The notes under the pieces: generated by a model
What the model was told of the DNA's origin: nothing
What the model saw: only the letters and a program-made list of their open reading frames with translations
Database searches by the model: none
In this document: in pieces, positions 1-13,871 of the stretch
Layout of the letters: the number at the start of each line of letters is the position of its first letter
Position numbering within the stretch: position 1 is the stretch's first letter
Translations under genes and position numbers: made by a program
Assembly: GCA_022432975.1 (NCBI GenBank)
Contig: CM039512.1
Span: forward strand, 31,347,574-31,411,573
From: Begonia masoniana
Lineage: Eukaryota; Streptophyta; Magnoliopsida; Cucurbitales; Begoniaceae
Length of the DNA stretch: 64,000 bases
Direction of reading: 5' to 3'

Positions 1-500
1 GAATCTGGTCGACTTGATTTTGGTCGTCATTGAATTCGGTAGACTTCAGAATCTGGTCGACTTGATTTTGGTCGTCATTGATTTCGGTAGACTTCAGAAT
101 CTGGTCGACTTGATTTTGGTCGTCATTGATTTCGGTAGACTTCAGAATCTGGTCGACTTGATTTTGGTCGTCATTGAATTCGGTAGACTTCAGAATCTGG
201 TCGACTTGATTTTGGTCGTCATTGATTTCGGTAGACTTCAGAATCTGGTCGACTTGATTTTGGTCGTCATTGAATTCGGTAGACTTCAGAATCTAGTCGA
301 CTTGATTTTGATCGTCATTGAATTCGGTAGACTTCAGAATCTGGTCGACTTGGTTTTGGTCGTCATTGAATTCGGTAGACTTCAGAATCTGGTCGACTTG
401 GTTTTGGTCAATATTGAATTCAGTAGACTTCATAATCTGGTCGACTTGGTTTTGGTCGATATTGAATTTGGGAGACTTCAAAATTTGGTAGACTTCATTC
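1..500. repeat. 48-bp minisatellite, array end
   Basis: About ten head-to-tail copies of a 48-bp unit that begins GAATCTGGTCGACTTG and contains TCGGTAGACTTCA. Copies start near 1, 49, 97, 145 and so on. The first six are almost identical and differ mainly at one GAATT/GATTT position. From about 290 onward the copies diverge, and the array fades out near 500. The array begins before the window. Because 48 is a multiple of three, both strands carry long open frames with a 16-residue period; these are a by-product of the repeat and not genes. Confidence 0.93.
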
Positions 501-2624
501 CCACTGACGACATCTAGCTTTAGTGTATCGGTCGACAATCAAATGATTCAATAATCGGTCGATTTTCCTTTGTCCGATTGATATATCTAGCGGATGACTT
601 TCAAGTCTGCTTTGACATTGGTCGATGTTCCTTTAACATTATTGTAACGCCCCCGAACATGCCCCGGCTCAGTGCGCTACTTCGCTAACTCATCCCGTGG
701 TTAAAACGAATTTTAAAATAATTTTTGATAAAAAAATTTTCTCAGGTTTTCGGGTTTTTTGAACCATCAAAAAATGTTGGAAAATGTGCGTAAAATACGT
801 CGAAAAAGGTCGGGTCAAAATATTTTGGAAATAGGAAAAATTTAAAAAAAAAAAACAAAATGTGGTGGGCTAGGCGCGCCGCGCGCCACTCTGTGCTCGT
901 GCAGGTGCCAGCGCCCCTATTTCCGGCCTTTTCCCACTTTTTTTCATTTTTCTTCAAGCCAAACACCTCCAAATCACCTGAAACTTTATCCACACTTTTC
1001 CGACATCCCCGACTTCGTGTCCCATAAAAATTTTGAAAACTGACTTAAAACGGTTAACTAAAACATAAAGAAAAGTGAACCTGACGTTGTTTATTATACG
1101 AAAAAATGAGCAGTGTAACGACTGAAATTTCTATAACCTAAAACCTGAAATCCAAATCTCAAAACACTATTATTCACATACCAACCATCCATCAAAACAT
1201 CAACTATCCATAATGATCCAAAATAAAAATATCTGCAATACAAAATATCAACGTCCCCACAAGACTACCCGAGAAACAGGGCTGAGACGCCCCGACATAT
1301 GCCCCTACCGGTATGCTCCATGCTTCATCGACCGCTGCCTAATCCTAGGTTCTCTCATCTAGCTCACTTGAATAAAGGCCGTCATCTACACCATAGAACA
1401 CGAAAAGTAAGCCTAATGCTTAGTAAGTAGGGAATAACGAATGCACATAACACACAATGCAACCCAACCCTAATGCATGCAGTTTATAACTCTCAGTTGT
1501 GCTCGTTACATGTTCATTGCATTAATCTTATCATAAGTTGTGTGGATCAAGTAGGCACACATATCATAACTGTCTAAGTAGGCTACGCCTTGATCCAACC
1601 AAATAAAACCGGTTAGCACATATCCCATAACTGTCTAGGATGGCCAAGCACGATTTGCCTTACCCACATCGATCGTAGATGACTGTCTAAGAGTCATACT
1701 CATGATGTCTTAAATCTTTTAGCCAAACCGCTCTCTCGTAAAATCCCTTCGGGGTGCTACACTCCAGCACTTATTTCCGGCAAGGCCAATTTACTCAAGA
1801 TCAGTTCTTACAATTCTTATTATCTTATTACAATTCACACTCGCACAAGTCACACTCGCAAAACACAGTGCACAAAACTAAAACGTGATGCATGCCAGAA
1901 AAATACGTAACACAACACAACGAGAAACAAGACCATTTACCCTACCGTTCCATGGTGTAGGCTAAGGCAACAAAAAGAATTCCTCTACTTACCTGACTGC
2001 TCGGCACTTGCTTAATCACTTTGTCCCGTAGGATTATTCGCTCGTCAACCTAACAAATATAGGGAATAACTTAGAATTTGTAACCAAAACTAACCAAAAC
2101 AACAAGAATACAAACCAATGAAAATTCTAAACCCTAAACCCGATTTTTGCACCAAATTTTAGTGTCCAACTTCAAACGGCCATTACTTACTCGTTTTTCA
2201 ACGAATTTTGACATGCCACCTCAATCCGTAAACCTCTACACATCTACTATCCATTGCAACACTCAAATTAACCAACCAAATATAATGGCTGAACCGAAAA
2301 TGCAAAAACAGAATCGGGTATCTATTGTTCAAAAACTAGTTTTTCCAAAACTCATCCTAAAACTCAAATCTCTCCCCACAAATAACTTAACTAACCCAAT
2401 TTAAGGATTAAACGATCAAAATAGAAAGAGAATAAGTCAAATGACCAAAAATTTCAGAGCTCTCAAACTAGGGTTTCCAAACCCTAACCATAACCCACAA
2501 AATCACCCTAAAATAACTAAAATCCAACACCTAGTTGTATAAAACTCAAAACCCAATCAAAAGCTCACCTTAAACTCTTGAAAAGCTTGCTGAAAATGGT
2601 GGAGAGAAGGCTCTAGGGTTGCTG

Positions 2625-3491
<867 letters not shown>

Positions 3492-3880
3492 TGCTGAGAT
3501 TTTTGTGGGAGAAATCGGGAAGAAGAAGGAAAAATTGCTTTCTTCACCTTGATTTTCACCTTTTGATTAAAACCAACTTTTTTCTACTTTTAATTTTTGC
3601 CACAAAATTTGTAAATTTTATAAAACAATCCACCATTTCTCTTCATGGATTCCAACGTGACATATCTCTCTCTCACCACATTTTCTCACCACCTTTTAAC
3701 TTTATATTTATCTCTTATTGGTTCATACATTCCTTTGCATATTCAACATCTCACTTTTTGACTTTCCAAACCCCTTTTTTGAGTTTTGACTTGTCAAAAC
3801 TCTTTTCTTCTCCTTTCCTTCAATGTTAAATCATCCCAACATGCCCTAGCTAACATAAATAAAATTTCCCGGGTGTTACA

Positions 3881-3894
3881 ATCCACCCTCCTTA
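3881..3894 (-). other. Element A polypurine tract
   Basis: On the minus strand it reads TAAGGAGGGTGGAT directly before the LTR start TGTAACACCC. This is the position and composition expected for priming of plus-strand DNA synthesis. Confidence 0.75.
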
Positions 3895-3899
3895 CAAAA

Positions 3900-5545
3900 A
3901 TTTTGTCCTCAAAATTTACGTACCTGAAGAGCTCAGGATTACGCTCCATCATATCTTGCTGTCGCTCCCACGTCGCTTCCTCAACGTTGTGGTTGCGCCA
4001 TAGCACTTTCACCAGTGGAATATCTTTGTTGCGCAACTATTTCACTACATATTCCAAAATATCCACTGGTTTCTCCTCGTAGGCTAACATAGGCTGCACA
4101 TCGATCTCCTGCTGCAACACTACATGCGATGGATCTCTCAGGCACTTTCGCAGCATAGAGATATGAAACACATTATGCACTCTTTCCGTCGAAGCAGGCA
4201 GCTCCAACTAATATGCCGTCTTCCCAACTCTCTTCGTGATTGGAAACGGGCCAATATACCTGGGATTCAACTTGCTCCACTTTCCGAACCTCATTACACC
4301 CTTAAATGGAGAGATTTTCAGGAAAACCTCATCTCCAACTTCAAATTCCAGCTCCCTCCTTCTACCATTTCCATAGCTCTTCTATCTGCTCTGAGCTGTC
4401 AAAATGTGCTGCCGTATGAATTTGATCTTATCTGTCGTCTGCTGTACAATCTCAGGGCCTATCACACTGGCTTCTCCGACTTCGTCCCAATAAAGAGGCG
4501 ATCTGCATTTCCTTCCATAAAGAGCCTCGTATGGAGCCATACCAATTGTGACCTGATAACTGTTGTTATACGAGAACTCCACCAGAGGCAGATACCTGCT
4601 CCAAGAACTCTGAAACTCAAGCACAAAAGCTCGAAGCATATCCTCAAGAATCTGAATAGTCCGCTCAGATTGTTCGTCCGTTTGAAGATGAAAAGCAGTG
4701 CTGAAGTTCAACCGAGTCCCCGTCGCCTTATGCAGACTTTTCCAAAACTTTGATGTGAACCTCGGGTCCCTGTCCGACACAATAGAAATAGGCACACCAC
4801 GTAATCTCAGAATCTCTTGAATATACAGATCAGCAAACTGATTCATGCTATACGTCATCTTCACTTGTAGAAAATGGGTTGATTTAGTTAAACGGTCCAC
4901 AATCACCCATATACCGTCAAATCCTCTCATCGTCCTAGGCAAGCCGACAACGAAATCCATCAAAATCTTCTCCCACTTCCATTCAGGAATCGGCAAAGGC
5001 TGCAACTTCCCAGCAGGTCTCTGATGTTCTGCTTTCACCTGCTGACAGACCAAGCATGTCTCTACAAATTCTGCAACTGACTTCTTCATGCTCGGCCACC
5101 AATAATGCTGTTTGAGGTCTCTATACATTTTAGTAATGCCAGGATGCACAGAAAACCTCGAATAATGAGCTTCAGCTAAGATCTCTTTCCAAAGCTGCTC
5201 ATTGCTCGGAACATACCATCTATTACGGAACTTCAGAATACAATCATCCGAGTAACTGAACTCAGTCTGATCATCAGACACCATACTCAACTTGAACTTA
5301 TTGCACTCAGAATCTTCCTGCTGAGCTTCACGAATATTTTCCAAAATTGTAGGATTCAGAGATAAATCAGCTAGCACTGCAGTCAAATTTGAAACAAACT
5401 CTAAATCAAACCTCTAAACCTCAGATCTCAATCCCATAGACATACCAACCTCTAAAGCTGAAACTGAAGTCGATACACGGCTTAATGCATCCGCCACCAC
5501 ATTGGCCTTACCGGGGTGGTATTTGATTTCAAGATCATAGTCCTT
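3900..5545 (-). pseudogene. Element A integrase with C-terminal chromodomain (broken)
   Basis: The longest open part is 5386-4382 on the minus strand. It shows the zinc-binding H-H-C-C region (HPGITKMYRDL, then CLVCQQVK), then the catalytic core with MDFVVGLPRT (first Asp), IVSDRDPRF (second Asp) and a Q-T-D-E-Q-S-E-R segment (Glu). Beyond 4382 the frame is broken. The 4036-3794 frame keeps a chromodomain-like segment, [19 protein letters not shown]. In elements B and C a stop closes the protein a few residues after the P-[DE]-L-F segment. Here there is no stop at that point, and the frame runs through the polypurine tract into the LTR to 3794. Known role of the family: integration, with the chromodomain guiding target choice. 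Confidence 0.85.
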
Positions 5546-5804
5546 CACGAACTCTAATCACCACCGTTGCCTCATATTCAATTCTTTTTGAGTGAAGAGA
5601 TACTTCAGACTTCTATGATCTGAATATACCTCGCACTGCTGACCATAAAGGTAATGCCTCCAGATCTTAAAAGCAGAAACCACCGCTGCTAACTCCAGGT
5701 CATGGGTCGGATAGTTCTTCTCATAGGACTTCAACTGCCTAGAAGCATATGCAATCACTTTATCATTTTGCATAACCACGCAACCCAACCCAATCCGAGA
5801 AGCA
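5545..5804 (-). pseudogene. Element A RNase H, distal part
   Basis: Minus-strand protein with [17 protein letters not shown], then the Y-x-T-H-D-L-E-L and [16 protein letters not shown] segments typical of gypsy RNase H. The frame stops after NMRQRW. The upstream half lies at 12917-13427, on the far side of element F, and the two halves join cleanly across the duplicated AAGCA. Confidence 0.85.
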
Positions 5805-6539
5805 TGATGTGGGCAAGGATGGCATTGAAGAAGAATTGGGCCAAGAAGAATACTTAATGGAATTAAAAATACCAAATGGACCTATCACTAGAGCTCGGGC
5901 CAAGAAGCTTCAAGAAGAAGTCCAAAATAACTTATTTCAAGAACCAAGACCACTAGAAGAAATGGGCCTTAAAGTTATTAATGTGTTACAAATACAAATG
6001 GAGTTTGATTAGGCCCAAATGATCACCAATTCAGCAAAGAAGGCTCTAGAAGGAGTAATTTCGAAGTGACATCCACTAGGCATTTAATATTGTCATAGAG
6101 AAGGCCAAAGGGTGTTTTGATGGTTTCCAAAGAAGGCTGAACCTAGTCCATATTAGTAGCAAAGTTCTTTCTTATGTTTTCAAGGCTATTTAATGTCTAT
6201 TCTAGACTATTCTTGTAAGCCTATAAATACTCAGGAGTTCTTCATTGTACGACACACTAGAATGAGAATTATCTTGTGAGAATTTCCTCCAAACTGTTCT
6301 TCTGTAGAACTTGCGGAAATTTCAAGTGCAACCACTTGATTTTCAACCCTTATAATATTGGTTTCTTGCTCTTCCATAGCAACGGGGTCAATATTCCTTT
6401 CTTGATACTATTGGTTTCTGGTTGTCATATAACCACGGGGTCATTAGTCCTAAACTTTGAAACTACTATTGGGCGATCCTGAAGTTGATTCCATCTATTG
6501 ACGTTGGGTCTCACAACAAGTTTGTTGAGGTTTGCATCA
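5805..6539 (+). repeat. Element F 5' LTR (735 bp)
   Basis: It begins TGATGTGGGCAAGG and ends TTTGCATCA. A TATA-like CTATAAATAC at 6221-6230 predicts transcription start near 6250-6260. The first 208 bases encode the LTR-resident C-terminal extension with GPITRARAK (open to a stop at 6010-6012). It carries 21 bases near 6190-6210 that are absent from the 3' copy. Confidence 0.93.
6221..6230 (+). promoter_or_regulatory. LTR TATA box of element F (5' copy)
   Basis: CTATAAATAC, present in both LTRs (second copy at 12598-12607). It is placed about 310 bp before the LTR end, as expected for the U3/R boundary. No experimental start site is known. Confidence 0.6.
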
Positions 6540-6541
6540 TT

Positions 6542-6553
6542 TGGTATCAGAGC
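6542..6553 (+). other. Element F primer-binding site (tRNA-iMet)
   Basis: TGGTATCAGAGC, two bases after the 5' LTR. It is the exact 12-base complement of the plant initiator-Met tRNA 3' end used by many plant LTR elements. Confidence 0.92.
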
Positions 6554-7713
<1,160 letters not shown>

Positions 7714-8760
7714 ATTCCAGAGGATGAACGTCCAATTTGAAGAGATTTGAGATCGATTGGATCGTAGTGATGAGCAAATTAATCAAATTCAACAAGGTGC
7801 CATGCCCCAAGAAAGACAGCCAACTAGACGACCCTTCTTTACTGCAGTTAATCCCATGGGTGAATATGCTGAAGAGTATGAGGATTTTGACGAAGTAGCC
7901 TTCATAAGAAGAGAAAGAGATCATAGGCCAAGACAAAGACATCAATACCGAGAAAGAAATTTTACCGACGACAACACAGGTGCAATTAAACTCTCTATCC
8001 CATCATTTCAAGGTAAAAATGACCCGGACGTTTACATTGAATGGGAACGAAAGGTTGAACTTGTTTTTGATTGCCATAACTATTCGGAGGAAAAAAAAGT
8101 TAAACTTGCAGCTGTTTCTTTTACTGATTACGTAATTGCTTGGTGGGACCAAGTGCTCCTAACCAAACAAAGAAATAGAGAAATTCCAATCGACAATTGG
8201 GAAGACATGAAAGCGGTCATGAGACGAAGGTTTGTTCCTTCACATTATTATAAAGATTTACACTTAAAATTGCAAAGCCTTAAACAGGGTTCAAAATCTG
8301 TTGAGGAGTACCATAAGGAGATGGAAATATCCATGATTCGTGCAAATGTTGAGGAAGATCGAGAAGCAACCATGGCTAGGTTCATTTGTGGTCTCAATCG
8401 TGAAATTGCAAATATAGTAGAATTGCAGCACTACGTGGAACTTGAAGAGGTTGTCCACATGGCCATGAAGGTTGAAAGGCAGCTCAAAAGAGGAGGAAGA
8501 TCAACCTCCAAGCACGAAACTTTTACTTCTTTGAGTGGGAAGTCAAAATGGAACTCTACTATAAGGCAAGGAGAGTAGTCGACTTCCAAGCCAAAAGATG
8601 AAAAAGTAATGGCCAAGCACGTTGAGAAAGGTACTAGTTATACCCCAACCCAAAGAAATCGAGATATTAAGTGTTTTAAATGTCATGGAATTGGTGATAT
8701 TTCTTCACAATGCCCAAATAAAAGAACTATGATCTTGTTAAATAATGGAGATATTGTTTC

Positions 8761-9283
8761 TGAAGAAGAAAGTGACAATGAAGCTATGCCACCACTTGAA
8801 GAAGCTAGTGATACCGAACATGCAGTTGTTGGCCAAGCCTTAATAGTTCTTCGAACCCTCCATGTTCAAACTATAGAAGGTGATGACCGTCAACAACGTG
8901 AAAACATTTTCTATACGCGCTGCCATGTTAAAGAAAAGGTTTGTGGTTTAATCATAGATGGAGGAAGTTGTGTGAATGTTGCAAGTAAGATGATGGTGGA
9001 CAAGCTTGGATTAAAGACTCTAAAACACCCTCGACCATATCGTCTCCAATGGCTCAATGAAAATGGAGAAATGAAGGTAACAAAACAGGTTCTTGTCTCA
9101 TTTTCAATTGGCAAATATTCAGATGAAGTTCTTTGTGATGTTGTTCCTATGCAAGCAAGTCATATATTGCTTGGAAGACCATGGCAATTTGACAGACGCA
9201 CCACCCATGATGGATACAAGAATCAGTACAGCTTTACTAAGGATGGATGAAGTATTACTCTAGCTCCGCTACCACCCCATCAA
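8761..9283 (+). pseudogene. Element F protease region
   Basis: In frame with gag. The acidic linker (MPPLEEASDTEH) is followed by a Q-R-E-N-I-F-Y-T-R-C processing-like segment and an aspartic protease core, LIIDGGSCVNVAS, which replaces the classic D-[ST]-G with D-G-G. That form recurs in this clade (element H has D-G-C, fragment I has D-S-G). A TGA at 9248-9250, probably from CGA, interrupts the frame before RT. Confidence 0.8.
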
Positions 9284-11128
9284 GTGTTCGAAGAGCAATG
9301 CCAAATTAAAAAATCTGTCACAGCTAATACAAAACAATGTGAGAGTGAGCATGAGAGTTCAAAAGAAAGTGAGAGAGAAGAGAGAAAATGTGAGAAGAAG
9401 AGGGAAAAGAGTCAGGTCCCACTTGAAAAAGAAAAAAAGGCATTGAATTTCCTTGCAAAAGAGAGAGAGATTAAGAGTGTCTTCAAATTAGAAAAAACAA
9501 TGATGTTGATCTTGTACAAAGAGGCTTATTTCTTAACAACTAATCATGATAATCCTTTGCCTAGTGTAGCAGTCGCTCTTTTGCAGGAATTTGAAGATGT
9601 CTTTCCTGAGGAAACGCCACCAGGATTGCCGCCAATAAGAGGCATTGAGCATCGAATGGACTTCATTCCTGGAGCTACCATTCCTAATCGACCCGCCTAT
9701 CGAAGTAATCTAGAAGAAACAAAGGAACTTCAAAGGCAAGTTGAAGAGCTGCTAGCCAAAGAACATGTTCGAGAAAGCATGAGTCCATGTGCGGTTCCTA
9801 TCTTGTTGGTCCCTAAGAAAGATGGAACTTGGAGAATGTGCGTCGATTGCCGAGCAATCAATAAAATCACAGTAAAGTATCGACATCCCATACCTCGATT
9901 AGATGACATGTTAGATGAATTGCATGGTTCCATTATCTTTTCTAAGATTGATTTAAAAAGTGGTTATCATCAAATTCGTATGCAAGAAGGTGATGAATGG
10001 AAAACTGCTTTCAAAACAAAACATGGTTTGTATGAGTGGCTAGTAATGCCTTTCGGGTTGACTAACGCACCAAGTACTTTTATGCGTTTAATGAATCATG
10101 TTTTACGTGCTTACATTGGAAAATTTGTTGTTATTTATTTTGATGATATTCTAGTTTGCAGCAAACACTTGAATGAACATATTGAACACCTGAGATGTGT
10201 ACTTAATGTTTTGAAACATGAAAAGTTGTTTGCTAACTTTAAAAAGTGCAGCTTTTGCAAAGACAAGGTTGAGTTTCTTGGTTTTGTTGTAAGTTCCAAA
10301 GGTGTAGAAGTAGATGAAGAGAAAGTTAAGGCTATCAAAGATTGGCCCACGCCCACTAACATCACTGAAGTTAGAAGTTTCCATGGTTTGGCTGGATTCT
10401 ATCGAAGGTTTGTTCCAAACTTCAGCACCATTGCTGCTCCATTGACAAAAGTTATCAAGAAAAGTGTTAGGTTCAAATGGGGTGATTCACAAGAAAAGGC
10501 TTTCAACACCTTAAAAGAAAAGTTAAGTACTGCTCCTTTACTTCTCTTACCAGATTTTTCCAAAACCTTTGAAATCGAATGTGATGCTTCCGGTATTGGT
10601 ATAGGTGCTGTACTTATGCAAGACAAGAGACCCATTGCCTATTTCAGTGAGAAACTTAATGGAGCTGCTTTGAATTACTCCACCTATGACAAAGAACTTT
10701 ATGCATTGGTGAGAGCTCTGGAAACTTGGCAACATTACTTGTGGTCTAAGGAATTTGTCATTCATACCGACCATGAATCATTGAAGCACTTAAAAGGTCA
10801 AGGTAAGTTGAATCGACGACATGCTCGCTGGATTGAATTTATTGAAATGTTTCCATATACCATCCAATACAAACAAGGTAAAGACAATATTGTAGCTGAT
10901 GCTTTATCTCGAAGGTATGTTCTTCTTTCTACCCTTTCCACTAAATTTTTGGGTTTTGAGCACATCAACGAATTATATCCAAAAGATCCTGATTTTTCAA
11001 CTTGGTTTGAAGCCACAGAAACAAAACCTTTTGAAAAATTTTACAAACAAGAAGGATATTTGTTTCGAGAAAATAGACTTTGCATTCCACAATGTTCTTT
11101 GCGTGAATTTCTTGTTCGAGAGTCACAT
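9284..11128 (+). CDS. Element F reverse transcriptase and RNase H
   Basis: An open frame of about 615 codons up to the G run, continuous with gag but separated from it by the TGA at 9248-9250. There is no true ATG at the start, and GTG lies at 9284. RT motifs in order: [16 protein letters not shown] (the usual Tyr is Cys), [25 protein letters not shown] and the catalytic Y-F-D-D at 10136-10147. RNase H follows, with [23 protein letters not shown] and [10 protein letters not shown], ending in N-I-V-A-D-A-L-S-R. This is the best preserved RT in the window. Its catalytic residues look intact. Confidence 0.9.
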
Positions 11129-12191
11129 GGGGGGGGGGGGGGGTCTTATGGGACATTTTGGGATTCTTAAGACCTTAGAAATTTTGAAAGAACATTTCTT
11201 TTGGCCACATATGAAGAGGGATGTAGAGAGGATCTGCAATAGATGCATAACTTGTCGAAAAGCCAAATCTAGAGTAAAACCTCATGGATTGTACCAGGCT
11301 TTACCTGTTCCTTGTCATCCTTGGATTGATGTTTCTATGGATTTTGTGTTAGGATTACCAAGAACTAAGAATGGGAAAGATTCAATTTTTGTTGTGGTGG
11401 ATAGATTTTCAAAGATGGCACATTTTATCCCATGTAATAAAACAGATGATGCCACTCATATAGCTCAGTTATTCTTTAAAGAAGTAGTTCGTCTTCATGG
11501 TGTTCCAAAAACAATAATGAGTGATCGAGACGCTAAGTTTCTTAGCCATTTTTGGCGAGTTCTGTGGGGTAAGTTAGGGAAAACTTTGCTATTTTCTACT
11601 ACTTGTCACCCACAAACCGATGGACAAACCGAGGTAGTAAACAGGACCTTGGGAACTCTTTTACGAGCAGTAATAAAGAACCATTTAAAATCATGGGAAG
11701 ATTGTATTCCTTTTATTGAGTTTGCTTATAATAGAACAATGCATTCTTCTACTTCTTATTCTCCTTTTGAAATTGTTTATGGTTTTAATTCGTTAACTCC
11801 ATTGGATTTACTTCCATTGCCTATTAATGAGACCATTAGCCTAGATGGGAAGAAGAAGGCAGAATTGGTAAAGAAACTTCATGAAGACGCACGTCAGCAT
11901 ATCATCAAACGGAATGAGCAAGCTGCTGCCCATGCAAACAAAGGAAGAAAGCACATCACTTTTCAACAAGGAGATTTGGTTTGGGTTCATTTTCGTAAAC
12001 AACGTTTTCCCCAACAAAGAAAGTGTAAACTCAATCCTCGTGGAGATGGACCATTCAAAATTTTGGAAAAGATTAATGATAATGCTTATATCATTGATCT
12101 ACCACCTGATTATCAAGTGAGTGCTACTTTTAATGTAACTGACCTCTCTCCTTTCTATGTAGGTCCAGATTTGAGGACGAATCCTTTTTAA
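11129..12191 (+). pseudogene. Element F integrase (frameshifted at a G run)
   Basis: Fifteen G at 11129-11143 shift the frame relative to RNase H. Past them, integrase is open to TAA at 12189-12191. It shows the H-x-C-C zinc region ([11 protein letters not shown]), the core with [18 protein letters not shown] and [13 protein letters not shown] (the D, D and E residues), and a GPY/F-like segment ([16 protein letters not shown]). No chromodomain follows. The stop is a C-to-T change from CAA: the related copy at 13740-13750 has CAA there and reads on through the polypurine tract into the LTR. An extension of about 70 residues has therefore been lost from this copy. Confidence 0.88.
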
Positions 12192-12202
12192 GAGAGGGAG
12201 AA
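12191..12202 (+). other. Element F polypurine tract
   Basis: AGAGAGGGAGAA abuts the 3' LTR start TGATGTGGGC. It overlaps the end of the ancestral pol frame. Confidence 0.85.
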
Positions 12203-12916
12203 TGATGTGGGCAAGGATGGCATTGAAGAAGAATTGGGCCAAGAAGAATACTTAATGGAATTAAAAATACCAAATGGACCTATCACTAGAGCTCGGGCCA
12301 AGAAGCTTCAAGAACAAGTCCAAAATAACTTATTTCAAGAACCAAGACCACTGGGAGAAATGGGCCTTAAAGTTATTAATGTGTTACAAATACAAATGGA
12401 GTTTGATTAGGCCCAAATGATCACCAATTCAGCAAAGAAGGCTCTAGAAGGAGTAATTTCGAAGTGACATCCACTAGGCATTTAATATTGTCATAGAGAA
12501 GGCCAAAGGGTGTTTTGATGGTTTCCAAAGAAGGCTGAACCTAGTCCATATTAGTAGCAAAGTTCTTTCTTATGTTTTCAAGGCTATTCTTGTAAGCCTA
12601 TAAATACTTAGGAGTTCTTCATTGTACGACACACTAGAATGAGAATTATCTTGTGAGAATTTCCTCCAAACTGTTCTTCTGTAGAACTTGCGGAAATTTC
12701 AAGTGCAACCACTTGATTTCTAACCCTTATAATATTGGTTTCTTGCTCTTCCATAGCAACGGGGTCAATATTCCTTTCTTGATACTATTGGTTTCTGGTT
12801 GTCATATAACCACGGGGTCATTAGTCCTAAACTTTGAAACTACTATTGGGCAATCCTGACGTTGATTCCATCTATTGACGTTGGGTCTCACAACAAGTTT
12901 GTTGAGGTTTGCATCA
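12203..12916 (+). repeat. Element F 3' LTR (714 bp)
   Basis: Same TG...CA ends and TATA-like box (12598-12607) as the 5' copy, minus a 21-bp segment. AAGCA follows at 12917-12921. Confidence 0.93.
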
Positions 12917-13427
12917 AAGCATCACAGTAAATACAGAACTTCTCCTCAGCTACATGTAATGTCAACACCGGAGCTGTTGTCAACTTCTGCTTCGACATCT
13001 GAAAACTCAGCTCACACTCTTCCAACCATTCGTACTTTACATCCTTTCTGGTCAACCGAGTAAGAGGTGCTGCTATTTTCGAAAATCCTTCAATAAATTT
13101 CCTGTAATAGCCAACCAACTCCAAAAAACTCCGAATCTGGCTGACATTTCTCGACTGAGGCCATTCTTGAATCGACTGAATCTTGGCTGGATCCACAGAT
13201 ATTCCTCCACTGCTTATAACATGACCAAGAAAATGTATCTTAGTCAACAAAAATTTACATTTTGAAAACTTGCATATAACTGATACCGCCTCAAAGTCTC
13301 CAAAACAATCTTTAAATGTTCCTTATGCTCCTCTTCATCACAGGAATAAACCAGAATATGCCTCATAACACCAATCACAACATTTAATTGAGATACTCTT
13401 GGAACACCCGATTCATCAGGTCCATGA
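12917..13427 (-). pseudogene. Element A RT end and RNase H start
   Basis: Minus-strand remnant. In frame from 13250 it shows [36 protein letters not shown] and FCIYCDA, the RT connection and RNase H start of chromoviruses. RNase H continues at 5804 beyond element F. The part at 13250-13427, which should hold the Y-x-D-D box, has stops and frameshifts. Confidence 0.85.
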
Positions 13428-13532
13428 CTCAGACTTCATGAAGACGCACGTCAGCATATCATCAAACGGAATGAGCAAGCTGCTGCCCATGCAAACAAAG
13501 GAAGAAAGCACATCACTTTTCAACAAGGAGAT

Positions 13533-13871
13533 TTGGTTTGGGTTCATTTTCGTAAAGAACGTTTTCCCCAACAAAGAAAGTGTAAACTCAATCCTCGTGG
13601 AGATGGACCATTCCAAGTTTTGGAAAAGATTAATGATAATGCTTATATCATTGATCTACCAGCTGATTATCAAGTGAGTGCTACTTTTAATGTAACTGAC
13701 CTCTCTCCTTTCTATGTAGGTCCAGATTCGAGGACGAATCCTTTTCAAGAGAGGGAGAATGATGTGGGCAAGGATGGCATTGAAGAAGAATTGGGCCAAG
13801 AAGAATACTTAATGGAATTGAAAATACCAAATGGACCTATCACTAGAGCTCGGGCCAAGAAGAATACTTAA
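13533..13871 (+). pseudogene. Integrase C-terminus reading into the LTR (F relative)
   Basis: This open frame repeats the end of element F integrase, then continues through NPFQERENDVGKDG into LTR-encoded sequence and [10 protein letters not shown]. It shows directly that the family's pol frame once overlapped the 3' LTR. The 59-bp repeat that follows is not a multiple of three and breaks the frame. Confidence 0.75.

Noticed and set aside
1..538. Repeat-encoded protein with 16-residue period
   Set aside because: Minisatellite with both strands open; no start context or non-repeat domain.
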